Below are positions 1 to 7,784 of a stretch of 64,000 bases of DNA, piece by piece; the first letter of the stretch is position 1; each line of letters opens with the position of its first letter. The DNA lies in the NCBI RefSeq assembly GCF_900128505.1, contig NZ_LT669941.1, positions 4,134,544 to 4,198,543 on the forward strand. The letters run 5' to 3'. This DNA comes from Parabacteroides timonensis. Lineage in GTDB: Bacteria; Bacteroidota; Bacteroidia; Bacteroidales; Tannerellaceae. The position numbers and the translations under genes were made by a program. The notes under the pieces are model-generated. The model saw nothing but the letters and a program-made list of their open reading frames with translations, did no database searches and was not told the origin of the DNA.

Positions 1-2129
1 GCCTCCTGATTGGCGGAGCGATTGATCAGATTCTGGATCGAGCTGAGTGCGTTAAAGATGAAATGCGGATTCATCTGGGAACGGATCGCACGGAGTTCGA
101 GCTCGCGGATACGGCGGCGGTTAAGCTCCTGCTTTTGTTTGTTTTTGGTTCGGAAATAGTAAATAAGACCGATGATTGCAGCGAGTAAAAGCGCACCTAT
201 GACACCTTCTTTGAATCCTTTTATGAAATCTTTGAAGGACTTATCTTCTCTGTTTAGGTCTTTTTTTACTAAATCAATGATTGTGTCTATGTCAAAATCC
301 CAGAGTCTCCGATAGAGAATAGTTCCGTCTTCGCGCATCAGAATGGTGAGTGGGTAGATACCCTTAGACTTTAAATCTTGTGCTTGTTTGCTGGGTATAG
401 CTTTGTATGGCTTTACCTTCTCCGCATTATGAGAGGAGAAATTTGAGTATAGTTCGAGTTGTATGGTGGAAGTTAGTCCTTCCGCTTCAATACGCTGTTT
501 CAAGTCGAGTGCGTTTTGGAGAATATTGGCGGGAAGACCATCCCATGTCAATAGTTGCAACAGGATGTATTTCCGGTCGTTTCCTTTCGCCAGGTGCAGG
601 CTGTCAGCTATAATCAGACCGGTTTCTTTAATATTCTTTCCGGCTTCAAAAGGTAACAACTTGTTGTATGTCTTTTTTAGATCGTTTGTCAGACTGGTAT
701 CCGGGCAGGAGCTGATAAAATCGTTATAATCCGCATCTAATTCGGATAGCATTTTTTCACCCATTAAAGCCTTTAGATTAACTTTGTTTACTTGATATTT
801 TGGATAACCGGAAAGGATTTGTTTAGTTAATAGATAGTCTTCCTGTGGGGTTAATTCTTTCTGTTTGTTCAGACGTAGATTATCCGACTTGAGTTCCTGT
901 TTTTTATAGATAGTATACTCGTACAGGAAATAGTCATAATTTGCAGCATCCGGTTTTTTCAGGTTGTATGCATAATCGATAAGTGGATTGACCGATGCAA
1001 AGTGGGGGGCTTGCCAGCTGAGCAAACCGCTTTTATGCCAGTCTTCTTTGTCGGTGTAATACATATAGCGTTGTAGGATAACAGCTCCTTTGAGATACTG
1101 TTCCGAGCGTTCGAATACCTTTCGCCAATAGGGGTCCATCTTTCCAAAATCTTTCTCCAAGACCGTTTGAAAAAGAGCATTACGGGACTGGAAAGCTTTT
1201 TCCAGCTCGTCGGGTTGTCTGAGGTTGAAAACAAATATATCAGACTCATAGAGGTTGGCGAACCTTCGATAGCTGTATTGGAAGTTGTTTTGCTCGTTTC
1301 CTCGTCCTTCGTAACGGATGCGATGTGTATCTATATATAGTTTTTTGTCCTGAACAATGGAATCTCCGGGAGTTAGTAGTAGCGTTTTTTGTGCTCCGAC
1401 TTTGTATTCTGTCGGGTAGGGGATAAATATTTTTTTATGAACGGTTGAATCTCCGGATGTGTCGAGATCTAAATTGCAGCAGGTAAATTCCGTATTTGGA
1501 GGAAGAGGGAAGGAGGCTTCGATAATTCGTGTATTCGGTGTCGGAAAGTTAGGTAGGCCTTCACTCCATTCGGTCAGAAGATCGTTGGCTGTCGAGGTGA
1601 CAAGTTTGTCCAGATTTAAAGAATCCTGGACAGATACATCCGTATTGGCTGATAATCCCTCTTGTCTTACTCCGAAAGGAATATACGTTTTCGAATAGGA
1701 GTAGAGTGAGTTCGTTCTGTCGAAAGTGAGTGCTTTTCCACTCTTCCGATCGTATGTGACATGTAGAATCTGTTTGTCAGAGGTACTGTCTTTAAAACCG
1801 AAATCCTGCTGGTAACGATTGTCGAAATAATAAAATCCCTGTTTCTCTTTATCATTGTGACAATCATACAGGTTATCCAGCGTATAGTCGATAGAAATAG
1901 ACTTATCCGTTCTGTCTATCACCGTTGCCCGGATAATGACCCTCCGGATATTCTCTGCTCTCCAGGGAATCTCTTCCTGAATTCCCGGTGCTACATAAGG
2001 ATAATAATGAACACACTCAAAAGTGAACCAATCCCCTTTTTTAAGAGAATCGCGACTGTAAGGAGTGAATGATTCCGCCCATCCGTTCCATGCCAGACAT
2101 ACGAATAAAAATAAGAGCCTTACTTTCAT
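1..2129 (-). CDS. Sensor histidine kinase, LytS/YpdA-like, 3' end outside window
   Basis: Membrane sensor kinase that would autophosphorylate and signal to a response regulator. About 709 codons are open from the ATG at 2127-2129 to the window edge. Residues 1-19 form a signal peptide ending NGWA. About 630 residues follow that should lie outside the inner membrane; I recognise no family there, though the last part before the membrane may be a thioredoxin-like fold. One transmembrane helix lies near residues 655-673, then a charged linker and the H-box QMNPHFIFNALSSI, with the phospho-accepting His near residue 693. This box is typical of the His_kinase (LytS-like) family, which usually partners LytTR regulators. 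The ATPase domain and any partner gene lie beyond the left edge. A -7 promoter box sits just upstream. Confidence 0.85.
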   Translation of the reverse strand, partial: MKVRLLFLFVCLAWNGWAESFTPYSRDSLKKGDWFTFECVHYYPYVAPGIQEEIPWRAENIRRVIIRATVIDRTDKSISIDYTLDNLYDCHNDKEKQGFYYFDNRYQQDFGFKDSTSDKQILHVTYDRKSGKALTFDRTNSLYSYSKTYIPFGVRQEGLSANTDVSVQDSLNLDKLVTSTANDLLTEWSEGLPNFPTPNTRIIEASFPLPPNTEFTCCNLDLDTSGDSTVHKKIFIPYPTEYKVGAQKTLLLTPGDSIVQDKKLYIDTHRIRYEGRGNEQNNFQYSYRRFANLYESDIFVFNLRQPDELEKAFQSRNALFQTVLEKDFGKMDPYWRKVFERSEQYLKGAVILQRYMYYTDKEDWHKSGLLSWQAPHFASVNPLIDYAYNLKKPDAANYDYFLYEYTIYKKQELKSDNLRLNKQKELTPQEDYLLTKQILSGYPKYQVNKVNLKALMGEKMLSELDADYNDFISSCPDTSLTNDLKKTYNKLLPFEAGKNIKETGLIIADSLHLAKGNDRKYILLQLLTWDGLPANILQNALDLKQRIEAEGLTSTIQLELYSNFSSHNAEKVKPYKAIPSKQAQDLKSKGIYPLTILMREDGTILYRRLWDFDIDTIIDLVKKDLNREDKSFKDFIKGFKEGVIGALLLAAIIGLIYYFRTKNKQKQELNRRRIRELELRAIRSQMNPHFIFNALSSIQNLINRSANQE

Positions 2130-2165
2130 ATCTGTAAATTTAAGATGAAAAATTAGATTACAGAC

Positions 2166-2173
2166 CAAATGTA
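2166..2173 (-). promoter_or_regulatory. Bacteroidetes -7 box for the LytS-like kinase
   Basis: On the minus strand this reads TACATTTG, matching TAnnTTTG, 37 bp upstream of the kinase ATG. No clear -33 TTTG was seen at the usual spacing. Confidence 0.5.
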
Positions 2174-2296
2174 GAGAGAAAGACTCTTGCGTGGCCGGAA
2201 AATGAGTAAATGGTAGTTGCGAGTGAGTAATAATGTAACATTTGAACATAAATATAAATAATGAACTGAATAGGATGATAAAGAATAAAAAAATAC

Positions 2297-2304
2297 TATG
2301 TTTG
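2297..2304 (+). promoter_or_regulatory. Bacteroidetes -7 box for the DUF1016 gene
   Basis: TATGTTTG matches TAnnTTTG. It overlaps the upstream in-frame ATG at 2298, so that ATG would not be on the transcript. This decides the start of the next gene in favour of 2337. Confidence 0.5.
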
Positions 2305-2336
2305 CATACATAATTATTAATAACAAATCCGAGACT

Positions 2337-3395
2337 ATGAACAATTTAATTAAAGCGGACAATGAGTATCAGCAATGGTTGGCTAATCTCAAAAAACGTA
2401 TCAAACAAAGTCAGATAAAGGCTGCTGTAAAGGTTAACACTGAATTATTAGAACTATATTGGAGTATAGGTTCTGATATTGTGAAGAAACAGACCGAATC
2501 TGATTGGGGAGATGGAATTATAGAACAACTAAGTCTTGATTTACGATTGGCCTTCCCAGATATCAAAGGTTTTTCCTCTCGTAATTTGTGGTATATGAAG
2601 AAGTGGTTTTTGTTTTACTCTGGTGAAAATATAAAACTGCACCAAGTTGGTGCAGAATCTTCATCAAAGATGCCACAGTTTGTAGCAGAAATTCCATGGA
2701 GACATCATACTGAAATAATAACTAAATGCAAATCTATCGAAGAAGCATTGTTTTATATAAAAAAGACCTTACAGGAGGGTTGGAGTCGTGCTATCTTAAT
2801 CCATTATATAGGGGTTGATTTATATAGATCACAAGGGAAAACTATTTCAAACTTCTCCTCAACTTTACCTTCTTTACAAAGTGAACTTGCACAAGAGATG
2901 TTGAAAGATCCTTACAATTTTGATTTTCTTACATTAACGGAAGGATATAAAGAAAAAGAATTGGAGAAGGCTTTAACAGACAATCTTACTCGATTTTTAT
3001 TGGAGCTTGGAACCGGTTTTGCTTTTGTAGGACGTCAAGTTCCTATTCAGGTCGGTGAATCATCTTATTATATTGATATGTTATTTTATCATTTCAGGAT
3101 GAAGTGCTTTGTTGTAGTCGAATTAAAAACAGTGAAGTTTGAACCTGAATTTGCAGGTAAATTAAATTTTTATGTAACAGCTATTGATAGGCAGATGCGG
3201 GATAAGGATGATAATCCGACTATTGGTTTATTGATATGTAAAGACAAAGAAGATGTAATTGCTGAATATACTTTGGCTGATATACAAAAACCTTTAGGTA
3301 TATCTGCTTATGATCTGAATAATATTTTACCAGAGACATTTAGAAGCAGTCTTCCTACTATTGAGGAAATTGAAAAGAATATGAAGAACTTTTGA
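2337..3395 (+). CDS. DUF1016 family protein (YhcG-type PDDEXK nuclease)
   Basis: Member of the DUF1016/YhcG family, 352 residues from the preferred start at 2337. An in-frame ATG at 2298 overlaps a -7 promoter box and is unlikely. The N-terminal half (LANLKKRIKQSQIKA...NTELLELYWSIG) is the helical DUF1016_N region. The C-terminal half holds a PDDEXK-like core around residues 245-265, with YIDMLF supplying Asp and VVVELK supplying the E-x-K pair, followed by the family's GKLNFY helix. Members are predicted nucleases and are often found as scattered single genes or with restriction systems. Here the gene stands alone with no methylase or specificity subunit, and its composition is more AT-rich than its neighbours, suggesting transfer. 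The cellular role is unknown. Confidence 0.85.
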   Translation: MNNLIKADNEYQQWLANLKKRIKQSQIKAAVKVNTELLELYWSIGSDIVKKQTESDWGDGIIEQLSLDLRLAFPDIKGFSSRNLWYMKKWFLFYSGENIKLHQVGAESSSKMPQFVAEIPWRHHTEIITKCKSIEEALFYIKKTLQEGWSRAILIHYIGVDLYRSQGKTISNFSSTLPSLQSELAQEMLKDPYNFDFLTLTEGYKEKELEKALTDNLTRFLLELGTGFAFVGRQVPIQVGESSYYIDMLFYHFRMKCFVVVELKTVKFEPEFAGKLNFYVTAIDRQMRDKDDNPTIGLLICKDKEDVIAEYTLADIQKPLGISAYDLNNILPETFRSSLPTIEEIEKNMKNF

Positions 3396-3413
3396 TATAA
3401 ATAGATAAATAAT

Positions 3414-3440
3414 AATGCCGGGATCACCCCTCCCGGCATT
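3414..3440 (-). terminator. Stem-loop over the ybeY stop codon
   Basis: Perfect 10-bp arms (AATGCCGGGA at 3414-3423, TCCCGGCATT at 3431-3440) with a 7-nt loop. On the minus strand the stem is followed by an A/T-rich run (ATTATTTATC). The ybeY stop codon at 3424-3426 lies in the loop, so the terminator starts inside the coding sequence. Confidence 0.55.
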
Positions 3441-3858
3441 CCTCCGGCAAGATAGCCAAAGCCTTATTTTCGTTTTCTTCCATGATCTCCCTCTCCCCCG
3501 GGCCTTTGTCGTTGATGCCGCACAGATGAAGAATTCCGTGGATGATCGTGCGGTGCAATTCTTCGTTGTAAGGTGTTTCGAACTTTTCTGAATTTGTTTT
3601 TACTGTATCTAGGCTGATGAAAAGGTCACCTGATATTTTGTTGCCGCTGGTGTAATCGAATGTGATGATATCGGTGTAATAATCGTGTTGCAGATACTGG
3701 CGGTTTACCTCCAGGATCTTTTCGTCGGAACAAAAGATATAGCTGATATCCCCTGTCTTTTTCCCGTATGTTTCTGTCACCGCTTTGATCCAGCTGCTGA
3801 CAGCTCTCTTTTTGATAACCGGAAGTTCGATGTCTTCCGCGTAAAATGATATTGCCAT
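3424..3858 (-). CDS. ybeY: Endoribonuclease YbeY (rRNA maturation factor)
   Basis: Single-strand endoribonuclease for 16S rRNA 3'-end processing and ribosome quality control, cytoplasmic. The 144-residue length is normal for Bacteroidetes. The family's metal site is visible as HGILHLCGIND at residues 107-117. His107 and His111 are conserved, but the third ligand, normally His in H-x3-H-x5-H, is Asp117. This looks like a lineage variant rather than damage, because the rest of the fold is intact. The gene stands alone on the minus strand, and its last codons form part of a stem-loop terminator. Upstream (3859-3991) is a short intergenic stretch with a 22-bp-period repeat. Confidence 0.93.
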   Translation of the reverse strand: MAISFYAEDIELPVIKKRAVSSWIKAVTETYGKKTGDISYIFCSDEKILEVNRQYLQHDYYTDIITFDYTSGNKISGDLFISLDTVKTNSEKFETPYNEELHRTIIHGILHLCGINDKGPGEREIMEENENKALAILPEECREG

Positions 3859-3908
3859 AATGCTATTATTAATCTTGTTTCTTTATCAGAATGATTTGTT
3901 AAAAAATA

Positions 3909-3974
3909 TTACCCGGTATACTAATTCCAATTACCTGCACTAGTAATCCGATTTACCCGGTATAGTAGTGACAT
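3909..3974. repeat. Three-unit array, 22-bp period
   Basis: Units start at 3909, 3931 and 3953. Each begins TTACC; units 1 and 3 share TTACCCGGTATA and match at about 17 of 22 positions, and unit 2 matches unit 1 at about 14. Units 1 and 2 have a 6-bp palindrome near the middle (GTATAC, ACTAGT). The array lies between ybeY and the gate-domain gene. Confidence 0.6.
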
Positions 3975-3991
3975 TTTGATACTATGGAAGT

Positions 3992-5227
3992 TTACTGTGC
4001 AAAGAATAAATAAGTGAGCGCTATTGCTGCAATAGCCCCCGCCAGGTCAGCCAGTAAAGAACACTGTACCGTGTACCGTGTGTTACGGATTCCTACACTG
4101 CCATAATAAAGGGCCACCACATAAAAAGTAGTATCGGCAGAACCCTGTACGATCGACGAAAGGCGTCCGACAAACGAATCGGCTCCATATGTTCGCATTG
4201 CATCCAGCATCATGCCACGGGCACCGCTACCACTCAGCGGCTTCATCAGTATGGTTGGCAATCCACCGACAAAATCGGCATTCAGCCCTACCGCCTCTAC
4301 TCCTGTCCGGATACCTCCTATCACAAAATCCATTGCACCCGATGCACGGAATACGCCGATGGCTACCAGTACCGCTATCAGGTATGGAATGATTGTTATG
4401 GCTGTCTTGAAGCCCTCTTTGGCCCCTTCGATAAATGTATCGTAGACATTGATCTTTTTGCGTACGCCGCTTACGATGAATCCGCAGATAATGGTAAACA
4501 ACAACGTATTGGCGAAGACAGTCGAATAAAGCGATACCTGTTCCTGCTCCAGCGAGTTGAATAACCAAACGAGCCCTCCGATAAAAGCTGCTACTCCTCC
4601 GAAGAATAACAGCAGGTTTTTCTGAAGGATATTGATACGCTGTTTAATACAAACAGCCAGGATAGCTATCAGTGTAGAAGTAAATGTCGCCAGCATGATC
4701 GGCAGGAATACATCCGATGGATTGGCGGCTCCCAGCTGTGCCCTGTACATCATGATCGTGATAGGGATCAGTGTCAATCCGGAAGCATTGATACATAAAA
4801 ACATAATCATCGGGTTGCTGGCCGATTCCTTGTCCGTGTTGAATTCCTGTAATTGCTGCATCGCTTTTAATCCCATCGGAGTCGCAGCATTATCCAGTCC
4901 CAGCAGGTTGGCGGAGAAGTTCATAAAGATAGAACCTGTTGCCGGGTGGCCTTTGGGGATATCGGGAAAGAGCTTGCTGAACACCGGAGCAGCCAACCGG
5001 GCAAACGACTGAATCACCCCTCCCTTTTCACCGATCTTCATAATACCTAGCCAAAGCGACAAGATACCTGTTAAGCCTAATGATATTTCAAATCCACTTT
5101 TGGCTGAGTCGAATGTGGCATTAATGATATCGGTGAATACCACTGTATCGCCTGCAAAGATCAGTTTACCCAGTGCGACAACGAATGCGATAAGAAAGAA
5201 AGCAATCCAAATGTAGTTTAGAACCAT
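3992..5227 (-). CDS. Nucleoside recognition (Gate) domain membrane protein, SpmA/SpmB-like fusion
   Basis: Polytopic inner-membrane protein of 411 residues with two Gate (nucleoside-recognition) domains, corresponding to SpmA and SpmB of spore formers fused in one chain. Both halves show the family's glycine-rich segments: GLTGILSLWLGIMKIGEKGG near residues 50-70, and the later FRASGAMDFVIGGIRTG with GGLPTILMKPLSGSGARGM. Many hydrophobic helices are evident. Despite the spore maturation name, Bacteroidales do not sporulate and the substrate in this group is unknown; a transport role is inferred. Transcription is divergent from the dehydrogenase operon, with a -7 box at 5249-5256. Confidence 0.85.
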   Translation of the reverse strand: MVLNYIWIAFFLIAFVVALGKLIFAGDTVVFTDIINATFDSAKSGFEISLGLTGILSLWLGIMKIGEKGGVIQSFARLAAPVFSKLFPDIPKGHPATGSIFMNFSANLLGLDNAATPMGLKAMQQLQEFNTDKESASNPMIMFLCINASGLTLIPITIMMYRAQLGAANPSDVFLPIMLATFTSTLIAILAVCIKQRINILQKNLLLFFGGVAAFIGGLVWLFNSLEQEQVSLYSTVFANTLLFTIICGFIVSGVRKKINVYDTFIEGAKEGFKTAITIIPYLIAVLVAIGVFRASGAMDFVIGGIRTGVEAVGLNADFVGGLPTILMKPLSGSGARGMMLDAMRTYGADSFVGRLSSIVQGSADTTFYVVALYYGSVGIRNTRYTVQCSLLADLAGAIAAIALTYLFFAQ

Positions 5228-5248
5228 ACTGTTTTAATATTATGCTCA

Positions 5249-5256
5249 CAAAAATA
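5249..5256 (-). promoter_or_regulatory. Bacteroidetes -7 box for the Gate-domain gene
   Basis: TATTTTTG on the minus strand, 21 bp upstream of the ATG at 5227. It faces away from the plus-strand -7 box at 5280-5287, giving a compact divergent promoter region. Confidence 0.5.
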
Positions 5257-5279
5257 GGAATTTATTAACGATAGATTTG

Positions 5280-5287
5280 TATTTTTG
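5280..5287 (+). promoter_or_regulatory. Bacteroidetes -7 box for the dehydrogenase operon
   Basis: TATTTTTG, 24 bp before the ATG at 5312, matching TAnnTTTG. Confidence 0.5.
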
Positions 5288-5311
5288 CCCGAATAATAAT
5301 CGTAATGACTT

Positions 5312-6274
5312 ATGACAAAGATATTAGTAACCTACGACATGTTCCGTGAGGGCTTCACGGAGCTGGAAAGCAAGTATGATGTGACTTTTCCCGACGGAAG
5401 AGATTTCACCTATGAGGAAGTGTTCGAAATGATCCCGGAGTATGATATATTGTGCTCCATGTTCGATTTTCCGGTGAACAAAGAACTGGTAGACCATGCA
5501 CCGAATTTAAAGATGGTAGCCAACTATGCGGTGGGTTACAATAATATCGATGTGGCTTACTGCCTGGAAAAAGGTATTACGGTAGCCAATACCCCTGACC
5601 CGGTGACCGCCCCTACCGCCAACCTGGCACTCGGTTTGATGATCGACACTGCCCGCCGCATTACCGAATGCGACCGTAAGTTGCGTACTTTAGGCAAGGA
5701 AATGAAAATAGGCGTACTCGAAAATCTGGGTGTGAATATTACCGGACAAACATTGGGTATCATCGGTATGGGACGTATTGGAAAGGCGCTTGCCAAACGT
5801 GCGAACGCCTGTGGCATGGAAGTGATCTATCATAACCGCCGCCAATTATATGTGGATGAAGAAACGAAACTGAACGTGACTTACGCCTCTATGGAGGAAC
5901 TCTTGGCACAATCCGATTTCGTCTCTTTGAATGCTCCTTATACCCCTGACACCTATCATATCATTGGTGAAGAAGAGTTGAAGCAGATGAAGCCGTCCGC
6001 TATCCTGATTAACACTGCCCGCGGCCCGTTGGTAGACGAACAGGCGCTGGTGAAGGCTTTGCAGGACGGAACGATTCATGGTGCCGGTCTGGATGTATTT
6101 GAATTTGGCGATTATCCGCTGCCGGAACTGCTGGAAATGGATAATGTCGTATTGACCCCGCATATAGGAACGCAGACATTGGATGTACGTATCGTCATGG
6201 CCCGTACGGTTTGTAATAACGTCATCGGATTTTTGGAAGGCGACCGTCCTGTATCACGTGTCATGCGTCCATGA
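5312..6274 (+). CDS. NAD(P)-dependent D-2-hydroxyacid dehydrogenase
   Basis: Cytoplasmic oxidoreductase of the D-isomer 2-hydroxyacid dehydrogenase family, interconverting 2-hydroxy and 2-keto acids; glyoxylate/hydroxypyruvate reductase-like is the closest guess. At 320 residues it has normal length. The substrate domain flanks a Rossmann domain with GMGRIG at residues 152-157. The catalytic set is present by motif position: Arg237 in NTARGPL, a Glu near 264 and His284 in LTPHIGTQ. It is the first gene of a three-gene operon; its stop overlaps the next start as ATGA at 6271-6274, indicating translational coupling. The exact substrate cannot be read from the sequence. Confidence 0.9.
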   Translation: MTKILVTYDMFREGFTELESKYDVTFPDGRDFTYEEVFEMIPEYDILCSMFDFPVNKELVDHAPNLKMVANYAVGYNNIDVAYCLEKGITVANTPDPVTAPTANLALGLMIDTARRITECDRKLRTLGKEMKIGVLENLGVNITGQTLGIIGMGRIGKALAKRANACGMEVIYHNRRQLYVDEETKLNVTYASMEELLAQSDFVSLNAPYTPDTYHIIGEEELKQMKPSAILINTARGPLVDEQALVKALQDGTIHGAGLDVFEFGDYPLPELLEMDNVVLTPHIGTQTLDVRIVMARTVCNNVIGFLEGDRPVSRVMRP

Positions 6275-6972
6275 CCGCGGAGTTTGTATTGAGCGAACTT
6301 CTCTCGATGGCGAATCCGGAGAAGGCTGCTTTCCTGCAACGTTTCTTTAAAACGGGGCCGGGACAGTATGCCGAAGGCGATGTATTCCTCGGACTGGTCG
6401 TTCCCCTCACCCGCAGCATCGCAAAGGCGAACAAGCAAACACCTTTGGCAGAATTGCAGAAATTGATGGATAGCGAATATCACGAAGCACGCCTTTGTGC
6501 CCTTTTGATCGTGGTCGAGCAATTCAAAAAGGCTTCGGAAGCCAACCGGAAGAAACTGTATGATTTCTATCTCGGCAATGCCCACCGGATCAATAACTGG
6601 GATCTGGTGGATGTAACTTGTCCGCATCTGGTGGGGCTTTATTTGTTGGATAAAGACCGTTCGCGGTTGTATGAACTGGCGGAAAGCGATTGCCTGTGGG
6701 AACAACGTATCGCAATGGTTTCGACGGTGACGTTTATCCGTAACCGTGAATATACCGATACACTGGCATTGGCGGAAAAACTGATGTCGCATAAACATGA
6801 CCTGATGCATAAGGCTGTGGGCTGGATGCTTCGTGAGGTCGGAAAGAAGGATCGGGAGACACTGACCGGATTCCTGGAAGAATATGCCACCCGTCTCCCT
6901 CGCACAGCACTCCGCTATGCCATCGAGCATTACCCGGAGGATCAGCGTCAGTATTTCCTGAAGAAGAAATAA
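6271..6972 (+). CDS. DNA alkylation repair protein, AlkD-like
   Basis: HEAT-repeat DNA glycosylase-like protein of 233 residues in the AlkC/AlkD family, which removes N3- and N7-alkylated purines. The sequence is all alpha-helical, with family landmarks such as VPLTRSIAK near residue 45, the NNWDLVD helix near 112 and WEQRIAMVSTVTFIR near 148. The start overlaps the preceding stop (ATGA) and the next gene begins 3 bp after the stop, so this is the middle gene of a tight operon. Pairing with the TIGR02757 gene downstream suggests a shared DNA-maintenance context, though that is inference. Confidence 0.88.
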   Translation: MTAEFVLSELLSMANPEKAAFLQRFFKTGPGQYAEGDVFLGLVVPLTRSIAKANKQTPLAELQKLMDSEYHEARLCALLIVVEQFKKASEANRKKLYDFYLGNAHRINNWDLVDVTCPHLVGLYLLDKDRSRLYELAESDCLWEQRIAMVSTVTFIRNREYTDTLALAEKLMSHKHDLMHKAVGWMLREVGKKDRETLTGFLEEYATRLPRTALRYAIEHYPEDQRQYFLKKK

Positions 6973-6975
6973 CAG

Positions 6976-7725
6976 ATGGATGAACAGATAAAAGAAAAGC
7001 TCCGTCGTTGGGCAAAAGAATATAACGTAGATACCTTTATTCCGGACGATCCGGTGCAGTTTCCGCACCGGTACACCGAAAAGAAAGACATAGAAGTCTC
7101 CGCCTTTCTCACCTCCTGGATCTCTTACGGACGACGGGAACTGATCTTGCGGAAGGCAAACGAACTGCATGCGGCGATGGGTGTCAGTCCGTACCGCTGG
7201 ATTATGGAGGAAGGTTATAAATACTTGCCGGGAAATGCGGTGGAACCGGGCAAAAGGGATACTTTTTACCGTTTCTACACCTACTCCCATCTCCGGCAAT
7301 TGTGCGAGCGGTTGAAATGTATCTATGAAAAACATGAATCGCTGGAAGACGCATTGGCTACCAGTCCATACCCCAATCCGATTACGAAAATACAGGATGT
7401 CTTTTCGGGTATTGAGGGTATTCCGGTATTGACCGGTACATCCGCCTGTAAACGTCTGGCTATGTTCCTTCGCTGGATGGTTCGGAAAGACGGTATTGTC
7501 GATTTCGGAATCTGGGGAACATCGATACGCCCTCATGAACTGATCATTCCTTTAGATACACATGTCCATCAGATATCCTTGGAACTGGGATTGACCGCTC
7601 AAAAGAATGCCACTTTAAGAACAGCCATCGAGATAACCGAAGCCCTGAAAGAAGTCTTTCCTGATGATCCGTGTCTGGGGGATTTTGCGCTGTTTGGGTA
7701 TGATATAAATAGGAAAACGTTGTAA
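6976..7725 (+). CDS. TIGR02757 family protein (DUF2400)
   Basis: Conserved Bacteroidetes/proteobacterial family of 249 residues whose role has not been established. The N-terminal PHRYTEKKDIEVSAFLTSWISYGRR, the central HLRQLCERL and the C-terminal IRPHELIIPLDTHVHQIS are characteristic of the family. The arrangement of helices with a late PLDTHV element recalls helix-hairpin-helix DNA glycosylases, so a DNA-repair role is plausible but not shown. It starts 3 bp after the AlkD-like gene and is convergent with the ATPase gene; nested inverted repeats lie between the two ends. Confidence 0.87.
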   Translation: MDEQIKEKLRRWAKEYNVDTFIPDDPVQFPHRYTEKKDIEVSAFLTSWISYGRRELILRKANELHAAMGVSPYRWIMEEGYKYLPGNAVEPGKRDTFYRFYTYSHLRQLCERLKCIYEKHESLEDALATSPYPNPITKIQDVFSGIEGIPVLTGTSACKRLAMFLRWMVRKDGIVDFGIWGTSIRPHELIIPLDTHVHQISLELGLTAQKNATLRTAIEITEALKEVFPDDPCLGDFALFGYDINRKTL

Positions 7726-7733
7726 ATGTAGTT

Positions 7734-7784
7734 TTCCTTTACTGGTTGTTCGGAATTTCCGAACAACCACTCGACTTAAAGGAA
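7734..7784. terminator. Nested inverted repeats between convergent genes
   Basis: Inner arms 7743-7755 (TGGTTGTTCGGAA) and 7757-7769 form a perfect 13-bp stem around a single base. Outer arms TTCCTTTA (7734-7741) and TAAAGGAA (7777-7784) also pair, the right one lying inside the ATPase 3' end. The position suggests a bidirectional transcription end, but no long T-run follows. Confidence 0.5.

Noticed and set aside
6112..7536. 474-codon minus-strand open frame opposite the dehydrogenase/AlkD/TIGR02757 genes
   Set aside because: It is antisense to three recognised genes and has no protein-like motif, signal or promoter box; it is a shadow of their codon use.
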